The notes under the pieces are model-generated. The model saw only the letters and a list, made by a program, of their open reading frames with translations. It was not told where the DNA came from and searched no databases. The position numbers were made by a program, and so were the translations under genes. From positions 6,820,001 through 6,884,000 of the forward strand of contig NZ_CP109479.1 of NCBI RefSeq assembly GCF_036227485.1: a stretch of 64,000 nt of DNA, read 5' to 3'. Shown in pieces: positions 47,658 to 56,674 of the stretch. The stretch is from Streptomyces sp. NBC_01451 (GTDB lineage: Bacteria > Actinomycetota > Actinomycetes > Streptomycetales > Streptomycetaceae). Within the stretch, counting starts at the first letter, position 1; each line of letters begins with the position of its first letter.

Positions 47658-50618
47658 CTACCGGCCGGGGGAGGGAACGACCGTCACCGGAACTCCCCCG
47701 GCCGCACTCCCCAGCAGCGTCAGCCGTACCTCCCCGGGACCCGACTCCGTCGTACCGTCCGAAAGCACCGCCAGGGCAAGGGTGTTGGCGCCCCGGGTGC
47801 GCAGGATGCCGTTCGGGAGGGCGAAGGTGTGCTGCGGGCCGACGTCGTTGACGTACTGGCCCATGTTCCAGCCGTTCAGGAAGATCTGGACGCGGTAGGC
47901 GCGCTCCGGATCGTCCGTCAGCTCCAGCCCGATCGACGCGTCGACGCCCGGATCGACGGTGAGCCGGAACCCGGTCCGGTACCAGGTCACCCCCTGTCGC
48001 CGCCCCTCGGCACGCGGCAGGGCGACCGCATCCCACCCCTCGTCCCCGTACCCCGGCAGATGCCAGCCCGACCGTTCCCCGTGCAGCCCGCCGGTGTTGA
48101 GCGGCCCGCGCACCGGATCGGCCGCGCCCTCGCCCCGCAACCGCCACGTCACGGCGGGGGAGGCGCCGGTGAAGGCCACCGCCGTCAGCCCGCGTGCGAC
48201 CTTGTGCGTGTCCAGCACCTTCCCGTCCATGTCGTGCTGCATCCGCCGCACCAGCACGGACAGCACGCGCGCACCGGACGCACGCGCCTTCTCCGGCACG
48301 TCGAAGGCCGCCGTCGCCGCCCAACTCCCCTTCCGTACCGTCTTCTTGTCGGGCACCGGCATGCGGTGCGTGCCCAGCGGCACCCCGTCCAGCCAGGCCA
48401 TCAGCAGCCCCTGCGTCCCGGTGCTGTAGGCGAGGGACACGGACTCGATCCCCGGGGCGCCGGTGAAGGCGCCCCGGTACCAGACGTCCCCGTAGTGGAA
48501 GCCGTAGTCGTCGGCGAACAGCACGGGCTGCCCGTCGGGCACGGGGGTCGTGCTGAACGTCGAAGTCCGGTCGGCGACGGTCCAGTCGGCGTCGTCGAAC
48601 CCGGGCTCCGACTCGGGGTTCTCCGTGCGGCGACGCCAGCCGTCCAGTGCGGGCAGCGCGACCTCCGGAACCCCCGCCAGCGGCTCCTCGAACAGCAGAC
48701 TCCCGGATCCGAGGGGCGAGATCGTCAACGTCCGCCGGTTCCAGACCACTTCACGGGTCCCGCGCGGCGCCCACACCTCCAGGTCGGTGATGTCGACGGT
48801 GTCCCCGGTCAACCGCAGGACACCGTCCCGCAGTTCGGCGGTACGCAGCAGCGAGGGCCCGTACACCAGCACCGGCCCCGACGGAGTCTCGCGCGGCCAC
48901 AGCCGCACGGAGGTCTCGTCGTCGGCGAGGAGGAGAAGGAGAGGGGTCGTGCTTCCACCGCCCTCCACCAACACCCTGGTCAGCCCGCCGATTCGGGCGC
49001 TCACCCGCAGCACCCCGTCCGCGTACGAGGTCTCCGCGGCCCCGGTCTGCACGGTCACCGTCGGCTCGCTCGCGCACTCCACCGCCGTCACCGACGGATC
49101 GCCCGAGGGCCCCGTCAGTACGGCGACGTCCTGGCGCGCCGCAGCCAGCCACACCATCGGCTGGGCGGTGGAGTACGCCAGCTTCCGCCGCCCCAGGGTG
49201 ATATCGGCGACGAGAAGACGCGCGTCCGAGGCGGCGACGGTGACCGGCAGCGAGGTACCGGCGACCGGGAGAGTCGAGGTGACCGGCTCCGTGGAGTCGT
49301 TGCGCACGATGTGGACATGGGCGTGGGTGTCGGGGTTGGTGAGGTGGTAGACCCTGAGCCGCGCGTCCCCGGCCGGTATCTCCTCCGCCCGGTCCAGCTT
49401 CGCCAACTCCGGTACATACCGCACCAGATGCCCGAGCTGGTGCATGGGCACGACCTTCGGCCTCGGTCGGCGCCCCTCGTCGAAGGCGGCGCCGTAGTCG
49501 TACGACGTGTACACCTGCGGAGCGGGCAGCCACCCCCAACTCGTGCCGCCGAAGGTCATGTAGACGTTGTGGAGGGTGATGCCGTTGGCGAGGTTGGTGA
49601 GGTGGAAGCGCCGTTCGTAGGCCGCGTTCCGGGTCCGCGCCGAGCCCGCGTACCCCGCGCCGTCGAACTCGGCCCCGCCCCACGGATCGAACCAGCCGCC
49701 CCCGAACTCGGGGATGAATCCGGGGGTGTCCGGACTCGCCGTGGCCCCGCCCTTCTCGCCGCCGATCCCGAAGTGTCCCCAGTCCGGCGGGAGTTGATCG
49801 GGGTCCGGGTAGCCGTCGAAGCCGTACAGCCAACGCCCGCGCTCGCCGCCGGTGTCGAAGGTGCCGGGGGCCCAGTAGCCGTTCCTGCCGAGGTCGTTGT
49901 GGAAGAGGGGGACGTCGATGCCGTCGGCGCGGACCTTGGAGTACAGGTGGGACATGTAGTCGACGCCGGCGGGCTCGGTGACGTACGAGCCGTACTCGTT
50001 CTCGATCTGGTAGAGCAGGACCGTACCGTCGCCCCGGGTGTACAGGTGGCGGGCGACGATCGTGTCGACCGCCGTCAGCCATTCGTCGACGTGTCCGAGA
50101 TAGGTGGGGTCGGAGGTCCTGGCCCGGCCCTTCGTCGCGGTCAGCCAGCCGGGGAAGCCGCCCGCGTCGACCTCGGCGTTGATGTAGGGGCCGGGGCGCA
50201 GGATGACGTAGAGGCCGGTCTCGGCGGCCTGGCGGAGGAACAGGTCGAGGTCGCGGACGCCCGTGAAGTCGTACCGGCCGGGGGCGGGGGAGTGGTAGTT
50301 CCAGGCCACGTAGACGCTGACGGCGTTGTAGCCGTGCGCGCGCATCTTCTGGAGGACGTCCAGCCACAGGGACGGGCTGGGCAGCCGGAAGGGGTGCATC
50401 TCGCCGGACCACAGGACGAGCCGTCGGCCGTCGACGAGGAGCGAGTAGCGGTCGAAGCCGACGGTGTGCGGGCGGCCGTCCGCCGTGGGCGGGGCGGGCG
50501 GCGGGCCGGTGGGCGCGGACCCGGCCGGGGCGCCGGAGACCCTGCGGGCACTCGCGTCGAGGGAGAGACCGAGGGCGGCGGTGCCGACTGCTGCGGTGAA
50601 GGTTCGTCTGCTCAGCAC
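47658..50618 (-). CDS. Secreted GH35 beta-galactosidase
   Basis: 986 residues from the chosen start. A twin-arginine signal begins it (SRRTFTAAVGTAALGLSL). The GH35 barrel has the motif LVLWSGEMHPFRLPSPSLW, the acid/base Glu in YQIENEYGSYV and the nucleophile Glu in FIPEFGGGWFD. The rest is beta-sandwich domains of the family type. The GTG at 50618 has GAGGAG 9 bp upstream; an ATG at 50651 is the alternative. Expected role: release of galactose from extracellular galactans, working with the arabinofuranosidase and mutarotase in the same region. It is divergent from the Rrf2-type regulator gene. Confidence 0.9.
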   Translation of the reverse strand: MLSRRTFTAAVGTAALGLSLDASARRVSGAPAGSAPTGPPPAPPTADGRPHTVGFDRYSLLVDGRRLVLWSGEMHPFRLPSPSLWLDVLQKMRAHGYNAVSVYVAWNYHSPAPGRYDFTGVRDLDLFLRQAAETGLYVILRPGPYINAEVDAGGFPGWLTATKGRARTSDPTYLGHVDEWLTAVDTIVARHLYTRGDGTVLLYQIENEYGSYVTEPAGVDYMSHLYSKVRADGIDVPLFHNDLGRNGYWAPGTFDTGGERGRWLYGFDGYPDPDQLPPDWGHFGIGGEKGGATASPDTPGFIPEFGGGWFDPWGGAEFDGAGYAGSARTRNAAYERRFHLTNLANGITLHNVYMTFGGTSWGWLPAPQVYTSYDYGAAFDEGRRPRPKVVPMHQLGHLVRYVPELAKLDRAEEIPAGDARLRVYHLTNPDTHAHVHIVRNDSTEPVTSTLPVAGTSLPVTVAASDARLLVADITLGRRKLAYSTAQPMVWLAAARQDVAVLTGPSGDPSVTAVECASEPTVTVQTGAAETSYADGVLRVSARIGGLTRVLVEGGGSTTPLLLLLADDETSVRLWPRETPSGPVLVYGPSLLRTAELRDGVLRLTGDTVDITDLEVWAPRGTREVVWNRRTLTISPLGSGSLLFEEPLAGVPEVALPALDGWRRRTENPESEPGFDDADWTVADRTSTFSTTPVPDGQPVLFADDYGFHYGDVWYRGAFTGAPGIESVSLAYSTGTQGLLMAWLDGVPLGTHRMPVPDKKTVRKGSWAATAAFDVPEKARASGARVLSVLVRRMQHDMDGKVLDTHKVARGLTAVAFTGASPAVTWRLRGEGAADPVRGPLNTGGLHGERSGWHLPGYGDEGWDAVALPRAEGRRQGVTWYRTGFRLTVDPGVDASIGLELTDDPERAYRVQIFLNGWNMGQYVNDVGPQHTFALPNGILRTRGANTLALAVLSDGTTESGPGEVRLTLLGSAAGGVPVTVVPSPGR

Positions 50619-50647
50619 CAACGGGATCTCCTCGTACACGGGTCCGG

Positions 50648-50680
50648 TCATTGTCCACACACCCCGACGACCGACAATGA
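50648..50680. promoter_or_regulatory. Inverted repeat TCATTGTC-N17-GACAATGA, candidate Rrf2 site
   Basis: The 8-bp arms are exact complements. The right arm contains GACAAT, which lies 6 bp before the Rrf2 ATG and could be its -10 element, with TTGTCC 16 bp upstream as -35. This would make the Rrf2 message leaderless and self-controlled. The left arm reaches the alternative ATG of the beta-galactosidase gene. Confidence 0.6.
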
Positions 50681-50684
50681 CCCC

Positions 50685-51143
50685 ATGAGGATCTCGGCGC
50701 GGGCGGACTACGCGGTGCGAGCGGTGCTGGAGCTCGCCGTACGGCAGGACGAGGGTGCCGTGAAGGCGGAGACCGTCGCCGCGGCCCAGGCCATTCCGCA
50801 CAAGTTCCTGGAGGGCATCCTCGGCGATCTGCGGCGCGGCGGGATCGTCGGCTCCCGGCGCGGTGGCAACGGCGGCTACCGGCTGGCGCGTCCCGCCGGG
50901 GGGATCACCGTCGCGGATGTCGTGCGGGCCGTCGACGGGCCGATCGTCTCGGTGCGCGGCGAACGGCCGACCGGTCTCGCCTACACGGGCCCCGCCGAAC
51001 CGCTGCTGCCGCTGTGGGTCGCGCTGCGCGCCAACGTCCGCAAGGTGCTGGAGGGGGTGACCTTCGCCGATCTGGCGGCGGGGGAGCTGCCCGAGCCGGT
51101 GCGGGGGCTGGCGGCGGAACCGGCTGCCTGGGAAAACCCGTAA
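50685..51143 (+). CDS. Rrf2-family transcriptional regulator lacking cysteines
   Basis: 152 residues with the Rrf2 winged helix (MRISARADYAVRAVLELAV, KAETVAAAQAIPHKFLEGIL, RRGGNGGYRLARPAGGITVADVVRAVDGP). The three cysteines that bind the iron-sulfur cluster in IscR- and NsrR-type members are absent, and there is no Cys in the protein, so it is not an iron-sulfur sensor of that kind. Its promoter overlaps the inverted repeat at 50648-50680. It is divergent from the beta-galactosidase gene, which it may control. Confidence 0.85.
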   Translation: MRISARADYAVRAVLELAVRQDEGAVKAETVAAAQAIPHKFLEGILGDLRRGGIVGSRRGGNGGYRLARPAGGITVADVVRAVDGPIVSVRGERPTGLAYTGPAEPLLPLWVALRANVRKVLEGVTFADLAAGELPEPVRGLAAEPAAWENP

Positions 51144-51235
51144 ATGTTCTGAGTTTCCGGCCTTTGAGGGCCTTTAATTTTGCTCCATCGGAGCGCTTGT
51201 AAACCACTTCGAAGGATGAAATCGCGGGTTGGTTG

Positions 51236-51263
51236 TTGACGATCTTCACTCTCCCGATACCTT
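51236..51263 (+). promoter_or_regulatory. Promoter for the amidase gene
   Basis: TTGACG (51236-51241) and TACCTT (51258-51263) are separated by 16 bp. The start site would lie near 51270, just before the reading frame. Confidence 0.55.
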
Positions 51264-51298
51264 GACCTTTTCATGTGCATGTAATGCGTGGGGTCCAG

Positions 51299-53614
51299 GT
51301 GAAGGGTGTGCGTACGGGGATGAGATCGCTGAGATCGCGTCGAGGGTGGGGCATCGGGGCTGTGGTGGCCGCCGGTGTGTCCGGGGTTCTGATCGTGCAG
51401 GGCGTGAGCGGCGGTGGCGCGGACAGCGCGGCCGACGACGGCAAGCCGGTCTCCGGGCCGATCGAGAGCGAGGAGTACGCGGCGGCGCTGAAGGTCGCCG
51501 CCGACGGCGACTCGGCGACGCTGGCCAAGCGGGACACGAAGCCGTTCAGTCTGCTCGGCGTGACCTGGTCCGACCCGTCGGCACGGATGGCGGGCAAGGT
51601 CGAGGTCCGTACCCGCGGCGCCGGCACCGACACCTGGTCGCCCTGGCTGGAGCTGGGCACGGACAGCGGACCCGGTGAGGAGGGCGCGGCCCGCGCCGGT
51701 ACCGAGCCCGCGTGGGTCGGTGCGTCCGACGGTGTCGAGGTCAGGGTCGACGGCAAGGCGTCCGCCGAGCTGCCCAAGGGGCTGCGCGTGGACATGATCG
51801 ACCCCGGCACCGGTTCGGTCTCCGACCTGGAGCCCGCCGGGTACGCGGTGGCCGCGAGCACCGAGTCGCCGGACGCGACGCTCACGCCGGACGGGACGGA
51901 CTCCGCCTCGCCGACGGAGACGGACTCGGCGTCCGCCCCCGCGTCCGCCTCCCCGAGCGAGTCCGCCCCGGCCTCCGCGGACACGTCCGAGTCGCCGAGC
52001 AGCGCGCCCGTGACGACCGCGCCGGCGACGACTTCGGCTCCGGCCTCGCCGGACGCCTCGGCGAGCACCGGGCCCACGGCCCCGCCGTCCACCGCTCCCA
52101 GGCCGCCGATCACCCTGCGGGCGGGCTGGGGCGCGGACGAGTCGATGAGCCCCGAGGCCCCGGACTACCTCGCGAACGGGATCAAGGCGGTGGTCGTCCA
52201 CCACACCGCCGAGACGAACACGTACACGTGCGACCAGTCCCCGGCGATAATCCGCGCCATCTACACGTACCACGTCAAATCGAACGGCTGGAAGGACATC
52301 GGCTACAACTTCCTGGTCGACAAGTGCGGCACGATCTTCGAGGGCCGTAAGGGCGGGGTCGACAAGCCGGTCTTCGGCGCGCACGCCTACGGCTTCAACA
52401 GCCAGACCACCGGCATCTCGGTCCTCGGCAACTACAACCTCGTCGACCCGCCGACGGCGGTCCTGACCTCCGTCGCCCGCCTCGCCGCCTGGAAGCTCGG
52501 CCAGTACGGTGTCGACCCGGCCGGCACGACCACGCTCACCGCGGGCGCCGCCGGGACCAGCCAGTACAACACGAGGACGTGGAAGACGGGCGACCAGCTC
52601 TCCTTCCCGACCATCCACGGCCACGGCGACGGCTACGCCACCGAGTGCCCGGGCACCAAGCTCCACGCCCAACTGGCCACCATCCGCAGCTACGCGGCGG
52701 GCCCGGTCACCGGACTGTCCCTCAAGTCGGTCACCGGCGCGGGCACTTCGGGCACGCGGACGTACACCAAGTCGGCCGCGACGGTCAGTTGGTCGGCGAC
52801 CACCCCGGCCGCCCTGATCACCAAGTACGAGGTGCTGGTCGACGGCAAGGTCGCCGCCACCACCGACGGCGCGGCGGCCTCGGCGAAGGTGAGCCTGGCG
52901 CTCGGCACGCACTCCGTGTCCGTACGGGCCACCCACATCTCCGGGCAGACCACGACCACCGCAGCCGCGACCGTCGTCGCCGAGACGACACCGCCGACCT
53001 TCACCACCGCGCCGAACCTCGCCCTGCGCGCCGGCACGGTGGAGACGACGGCCGTCCCGGTGACCCTGAAGTGGAAGGCCACGGACTCGGCCGCCCTGAA
53101 GGAGGTGCGCCTGACGGCCCCGGTCGCCAGGACGTACGGCCCGACGGTCGTCAGCGCCGACCTGACCGCCAAGTCCGGTACGGCCACGACCTGGTCGATG
53201 ACGGCGTACGACCAGGCGGGCAACACCAGGGCGGCCTCGGTCGCCGGTACGCCGGTGATCCTCCCGGAGACCTCGGCGACCCGCACGGGCACCTGGACGA
53301 CCAAGTCGTCGACCAGCTACCTGGGCGGCAAGTCGTACTCCAGCTCCGCCAAGAACGCCTCGCTGACCTGGACGTTCACCGGCCGCTCGGCCGCCCTCGC
53401 GGTGTCGCGGGCCTCGACGTCCGGCCAGGTCAACGTCTTCGTGGACGGCGTCAAGGTCGCGACGGTTGACCTGAAGTCGGCGACGACGAAGTACCGTGAC
53501 GCGATCTGGACGAAGACCTGGAGCGCGAGCGCCAAGCACACGGTCAAGATCGTGGTCGTCGGCACGAGCGGCCGCCCGGCGGTCACGACGGACGGCCTGG
53601 TCTACCTGAAGTAG
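51299..53614 (+). CDS. Secreted PGRP-type N-acetylmuramoyl-L-alanine amidase
   Basis: 771 residues. A basic N-terminus and hydrophobic segment (GIGAVVAAGVSGVLIVQGV) direct export. Residues about 35-200 are a beta-rich domain with a Ser/Ala/Pro/Thr linker. Residues about 270-460 are the type-2 amidase/PGRP domain, with zinc ligands in VVVHHTAE and the HGHGDGYATECPG motif. The C-terminal 300 residues are Ig-like or sandwich domains. Role: cleaving cell-wall peptidoglycan outside the cell. Start choice is uncertain: a GTG at 51299 has GGGG upstream, and GTG 51275, ATG 51284 and ATG 51320 are in frame. Confidence 0.85.
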   Translation: MKGVRTGMRSLRSRRGWGIGAVVAAGVSGVLIVQGVSGGGADSAADDGKPVSGPIESEEYAAALKVAADGDSATLAKRDTKPFSLLGVTWSDPSARMAGKVEVRTRGAGTDTWSPWLELGTDSGPGEEGAARAGTEPAWVGASDGVEVRVDGKASAELPKGLRVDMIDPGTGSVSDLEPAGYAVAASTESPDATLTPDGTDSASPTETDSASAPASASPSESAPASADTSESPSSAPVTTAPATTSAPASPDASASTGPTAPPSTAPRPPITLRAGWGADESMSPEAPDYLANGIKAVVVHHTAETNTYTCDQSPAIIRAIYTYHVKSNGWKDIGYNFLVDKCGTIFEGRKGGVDKPVFGAHAYGFNSQTTGISVLGNYNLVDPPTAVLTSVARLAAWKLGQYGVDPAGTTTLTAGAAGTSQYNTRTWKTGDQLSFPTIHGHGDGYATECPGTKLHAQLATIRSYAAGPVTGLSLKSVTGAGTSGTRTYTKSAATVSWSATTPAALITKYEVLVDGKVAATTDGAAASAKVSLALGTHSVSVRATHISGQTTTTAAATVVAETTPPTFTTAPNLALRAGTVETTAVPVTLKWKATDSAALKEVRLTAPVARTYGPTVVSADLTAKSGTATTWSMTAYDQAGNTRAASVAGTPVILPETSATRTGTWTTKSSTSYLGGKSYSSSAKNASLTWTFTGRSAALAVSRASTSGQVNVFVDGVKVATVDLKSATTKYRDAIWTKTWSASAKHTVKIVVVGTSGRPAVTTDGLVYLK

Positions 53615-53668
53615 CACGCCCGGTGCCCCTTCCCCGTGTGAACGGGGCGAACGGGGCGAACCGGCCGG

Positions 53669-53706
53669 ACAACCTGAGTGCCGTCCTCGTACGGCGCTCA
53701 GGTTGT
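53669..53706. terminator. Bidirectional terminator between convergent genes
   Basis: A 16-bp stem (ACAACCTGAGTGCCGT and its complement with one T-G pair) has a 6-base loop. It lies between the amidase stop and the dioxygenase stop, and a T-rich stretch follows on the plus strand. Confidence 0.75.
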
Positions 53707-53720
53707 TGTCGTTTCCGGGC

Positions 53721-54599
53721 TCAGCCGGAGGTGTCCACACCCACGGTGAGGGTGGCCTTGTAGCCGTCGGAGACGCTGGAGCCGAGTGCGGTGAGCGTCA
53801 GCAGGCCGGACGAGGCGCCGGCGTCGTCGTAGATGCTGTCGGCGGAGAGGAGGGTCTCCGGGGTGGTGTTCGCCGAGTAGGGGGAGGTGGCCTGGACCTC
53901 CGCGTTGACGGTCTCGTCGAAGAAGAGCTGACCTGTGTGGATGACCTCGCCGCCGGTGTACGAGGTGTCGGTGAGCGTGACGTCGGTGTGCACCCGCATG
54001 TGGATGTGGACGGCCCGGGAGACGTAGTGGCCGGGCCAGATCGAGACGATGGTGACCTGGCCGTTCTCGTCGGTCAGCTGCCCGCCGCGCAGGAAGGTGC
54101 CGTTGTCCTCCTCGTCGTGGCCGTTGCCGCCGACGAAGCCGGAGTACTCGCCGAGGTGGTCGCAGTGCCAGAGTTCGACGAGGGCGTCCGCGAGCGGGGC
54201 GCAGTCGTTGGCGAGGTCGACGACGGTGAAGGTGTGCTGGACCTCGATGCCTTCCTTGTCCTCACGGATGTCCGCGCGGACGAGCGCGCCGTCGAGGGAG
54301 TAGGGGCCCTCGGTGACCTCGGCGTTGAGGACGCAGACGCCGCTGGTGGCCGACGAGGAACTGTCCTCGGAGGCGCTGGTGGCCGCCTCGGACTCCGTGG
54401 CCGTGGTGGTCGGACTGGCGGAGGCGAAGCCGGCGACCGCGAGTCCGCCGACCACCGCCGCGGTGCCTCCGCCGATCAGGACGCGGCGCCGTTGGACGGT
54501 TTTGCCCAGACGGTGTTTGCCCGCCGACGCGATGGTGTCGGAGAGGGCCTCGGAGGAGGTCCGGGGGGCGCTGTGCCGGGGGTTCGTGTTCTCTGTCAT
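53721..54599 (-). CDS. Secreted intradiol ring-cleavage dioxygenase (copy 1)
   Basis: 292 residues. A twin-arginine-like signal (QRRRVLIGGGTAAVVGGLAVAG, shortened here) leads into the intradiol dioxygenase fold: EGPYSLDG, ALVELWHCDHLGEYSGF, FLRGG, and PGHY followed by the HIH pair of iron ligands. Members open catechol-type rings with ferric iron. Cytoplasmic relatives are aromatic-degradation enzymes; the exported form may act on lignin-derived or secreted phenolics. No Shine-Dalgarno is obvious; TAAGTT stands 8 bp before the ATG. It is a paralogue of the gene at 55749-56519. Confidence 0.85.
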   Translation of the reverse strand: MTENTNPRHSAPRTSSEALSDTIASAGKHRLGKTVQRRRVLIGGGTAAVVGGLAVAGFASASPTTTATESEAATSASEDSSSSATSGVCVLNAEVTEGPYSLDGALVRADIREDKEGIEVQHTFTVVDLANDCAPLADALVELWHCDHLGEYSGFVGGNGHDEEDNGTFLRGGQLTDENGQVTIVSIWPGHYVSRAVHIHMRVHTDVTLTDTSYTGGEVIHTGQLFFDETVNAEVQATSPYSANTTPETLLSADSIYDDAGASSGLLTLTALGSSVSDGYKATLTVGVDTSG

Positions 54600-54612
54600 G
54601 TCCCGGAAACTT

Positions 54613-54624
54613 AGGTGCGCACCT
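54613..54624. promoter_or_regulatory. Palindrome AGGTGCGCACCT before dioxygenase copy 1
   Basis: A perfect 12-bp palindrome lies 14 bp upstream of the dioxygenase start and overlaps the expected promoter. A repressor site is possible. Confidence 0.45.
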
Positions 54625-54948
54625 GAGGATTTCCTTAAATCCCGGCTATGAATGCTCTGGGGACCTACCTCTCAACTCCACTGGTTTGGGGCGGAGCCGG
54701 GGCACACTCCGCGTGGCGTGGCGATGTCTGTGCGTTACATCGACGGGTGGAACAGGCCGCGCGGGGGCGGGGATTGGCCGGGGATCGACGTGGCTGCGGT
54801 CTGCCGGGCCACCTATGCTGCGACCGCCCGACCTTCACAGGTTCTTCACTGCTCAATCACAGGTCGGGTCCGTGTGCGTGTGTATTTGGCATGTACATGG
54901 CGCGTGATTCTCACCCCCCACTGCATCACTGCGATGAAAGGGAGAAAC
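54625..54948. other. Intergenic region before the DUF4360 gene
   Basis: Over 300 bp with no gene I can support. TATGCT near 54816 could be a -10 element for the DUF4360 gene, but no matching -35 is seen. A frame running upstream from the DUF4360 gene lacks coding character. Confidence 0.4.
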
Positions 54949-55593
54949 ATGGCTGGTGGCCTGCTCGTGAGCGGCGCGATTGCCGCTCTGTTCGCCGCTG
55001 CGATACCCGCCCAGGGTGCCGGGTCGTCCTTCGAGGACCCGCCCCCGGACAAGATCGTCATCAAGGTCGCCACGGTGAACGGCTCCGGCTGTCCCGCGGG
55101 TACGGCCGCGGTGGCCGTCTCCGGCGACAACACCGCCTTCACCGTCACCTATAGCGACTACCTCGCCCAGGCCGGCGGCAACTCCGACCCGACGGCGTTC
55201 CGCAAGAACTGCCAGCTCAATCTGCTGGTGCACGTCCCGGCGGGCTTCACGTACGCCATCGCGAGCGTCGACTACCGGGGCTTCGCGGCCCTTCAACGGG
55301 GCGCGAGCGGTATCCAGCGGGCCTCGTACTACTTCCAGGGCTCGTCGAACACGGCGTTCCGCACCCACACGTACAACGGCCCGTTCAACGACAACTGGCA
55401 GGCCACCGACACCACGGACTGGGCCCAACTGGTCTGGGCGCCCTGTGGAGTTCAGCGCAACTTCAACATCAACACGGAGCTGCGGGTGAACGTCGGGACA
55501 TCGACGGGCACCAGCTTCATGGCGATGGACTCGACGGACGGCGAGATCGACACGATCTATCACCTGGCGTGGCAGCAGTGCCCCGCGAAGTGA
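54949..55593 (+). CDS. Secreted DUF4360 protein
   Basis: 214 residues. A cleavable signal peptide (MAGGLLVSGAIAALFAAAI, cut after AQGA) is followed by a beta-rich domain with the DUF4360 pattern: KIVIKVATVNGSGCPAGTAAVAVS, a YTVTYSDYLA-type strand, KNCQLNLLVHVPAGFTYAI and a final Cys pair. Four Cys suggest two disulfides. The ATG at 54949 has AAGGGAG 5 bp upstream. Function unknown. It stands between two secreted dioxygenase genes. Confidence 0.85.
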   Translation: MAGGLLVSGAIAALFAAAIPAQGAGSSFEDPPPDKIVIKVATVNGSGCPAGTAAVAVSGDNTAFTVTYSDYLAQAGGNSDPTAFRKNCQLNLLVHVPAGFTYAIASVDYRGFAALQRGASGIQRASYYFQGSSNTAFRTHTYNGPFNDNWQATDTTDWAQLVWAPCGVQRNFNINTELRVNVGTSTGTSFMAMDSTDGEIDTIYHLAWQQCPAK

Positions 55594-55632
55594 AGGCCGC
55601 TGGAGCCGTGAGGGAGTTGTAGGTCCGCCCGG

Positions 55633-55665
55633 CCGGACGGCGCCCCTTGGGCGGGTGCCGTCCGG
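55633..55665. terminator. Hairpin after the DUF4360 gene
   Basis: CCGGACGGC and GCCGTCCGG form a 9-bp stem with a 15-base loop about 40 bp after the stop. Confidence 0.5.
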
Positions 55666-55679
55666 TGGGTCGGCGGGTG

Positions 55680-55721
55680 GGCGGGGGTGCGGACACGGCC
55701 GGCCGTGTCCGCACCCCCGCC
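55680..55721. terminator. Perfect 42-bp palindrome, bidirectional terminator
   Basis: The two 21-bp halves meet without a loop at GGCC/GGCC and are exact complements. It sits between the convergent DUF4360 and dioxygenase genes and should stop transcription from both sides. Confidence 0.7.
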
Positions 55722-55748
55722 GCGGTGGTTGTGCCGGGGCTGCCGGCG

Positions 55749-56519
55749 TCAGCTCCTTTCCACGCCCACGGTCAGCGTTCCCGCGTACCCCGCCGAGGTC
55801 GAACTCCCCAGCGCGGTAAGGGTGAGGAGACCGGAGGCGGCGCCGCCCTCGTCGTAGATCGAGTCCTGGGCGAGGGTGGTGCGGGTGACCGTGTTGGCCG
55901 CGTACGTCGAGAGTGCCGCGACCTTCGCCGTGATCGTCTCGTCGAAGAACAGCTGGCCGGTGTGGAGTTCCTGGCCGCCGGTGAACGAGCCGTCGGACGT
56001 GAGGGTGACGTTCGTGTGCACCTTGAGGTGGATATGGACGCAGCGGCCCCGGTACCAGCCGGGGTAGACGGTGGTGATGGCGGCGACCCCGCTGGAGTTG
56101 GTCAGCACGCCGCCGCGCAGGAAGGTGCCGTTGTCCGGTTCGTTGTGGCCGTTGTTGCCGACGAAGCCGGAATACTCGCCGAGGGCGTCGCAGTGCCAGA
56201 TCTCCACGAGCGCGTTGCTGATGGTCGCGCAGGTGTCGTCGTCGACGACGGTGAGGGTGAGTTTGAGCGGGATGCCGGTCTTGTCCTCGCGGATGTCGGC
56301 GCGGACGTACTGGCCGTCGAGGTAGTAGGGGCCTTCGGTCATCTCCTTCGTGAGGGTGCAGACGGCCGCGGCGGCGACGGGGGCGGTCGTGTCCGCGGTG
56401 GGGGCCGGGGATTCGGGCACGGCGGCGGCCACGGCCAGGGTGGCGGCGGTGGCACCGGTCGCGATCAGTACGGTGCGGCGTCCGATCGCAGTGGGGGGCG
56501 TTTCCGAAATCTCTGTCAT
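55749..56519 (-). CDS. Secreted intradiol ring-cleavage dioxygenase (copy 2)
   Basis: 256 residues. A twin-arginine signal (GRRTVLIATGATAATLAVAA) precedes an intradiol dioxygenase domain with EGPYYLDG, EIWHCDALGEYSGF, NGTFLRGG, TVYPGWYRGR and the HIH iron ligands. Sequence and motif spacing are very close to copy 1 at 53721-54599, and both carry the final LFFDET...YDDAGASSGLLTL-type stretch, so they arose by duplication. The ATG at 56519 has no good ribosome site; TACCTT lies 9 bp upstream. Confidence 0.85.
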   Translation of the reverse strand: MTEISETPPTAIGRRTVLIATGATAATLAVAAAVPESPAPTADTTAPVAAAAVCTLTKEMTEGPYYLDGQYVRADIREDKTGIPLKLTLTVVDDDTCATISNALVEIWHCDALGEYSGFVGNNGHNEPDNGTFLRGGVLTNSSGVAAITTVYPGWYRGRCVHIHLKVHTNVTLTSDGSFTGGQELHTGQLFFDETITAKVAALSTYAANTVTRTTLAQDSIYDEGGAASGLLTLTALGSSTSAGYAGTLTVGVERS

Positions 56520-56674
56520 GAACACGGCAAGGTAGTGGGGTTTGCTGTCGATGTGCTGTCGATCGGCTGGGAATTCGGCAAAGTGACGACGCGTCAAGTC
56601 GCTTGTGAGACAAGTGAGGTGAGAGGCGTGGGGGCTGCGGGGCAGGAGGTCCGCGGGGCGAGGGGTGCGTTTCC

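Noticed and set aside
46021..48324. A 767-codon minus-strand open frame
   Set aside because: It is antisense to the GH51 gene, whose catalytic motifs are intact.
46371..51143. A 1590-codon plus-strand open frame
   Set aside because: Only its last part (50685-51143, Rrf2) is real. The rest runs antisense to the beta-galactosidase and out of frame through the arabinofuranosidase, with arginine/proline-rich shadow character.
50981..53740. A 919-codon minus-strand open frame
   Set aside because: It is antisense to the amidase gene, which has recognisable PGRP motifs and a promoter.
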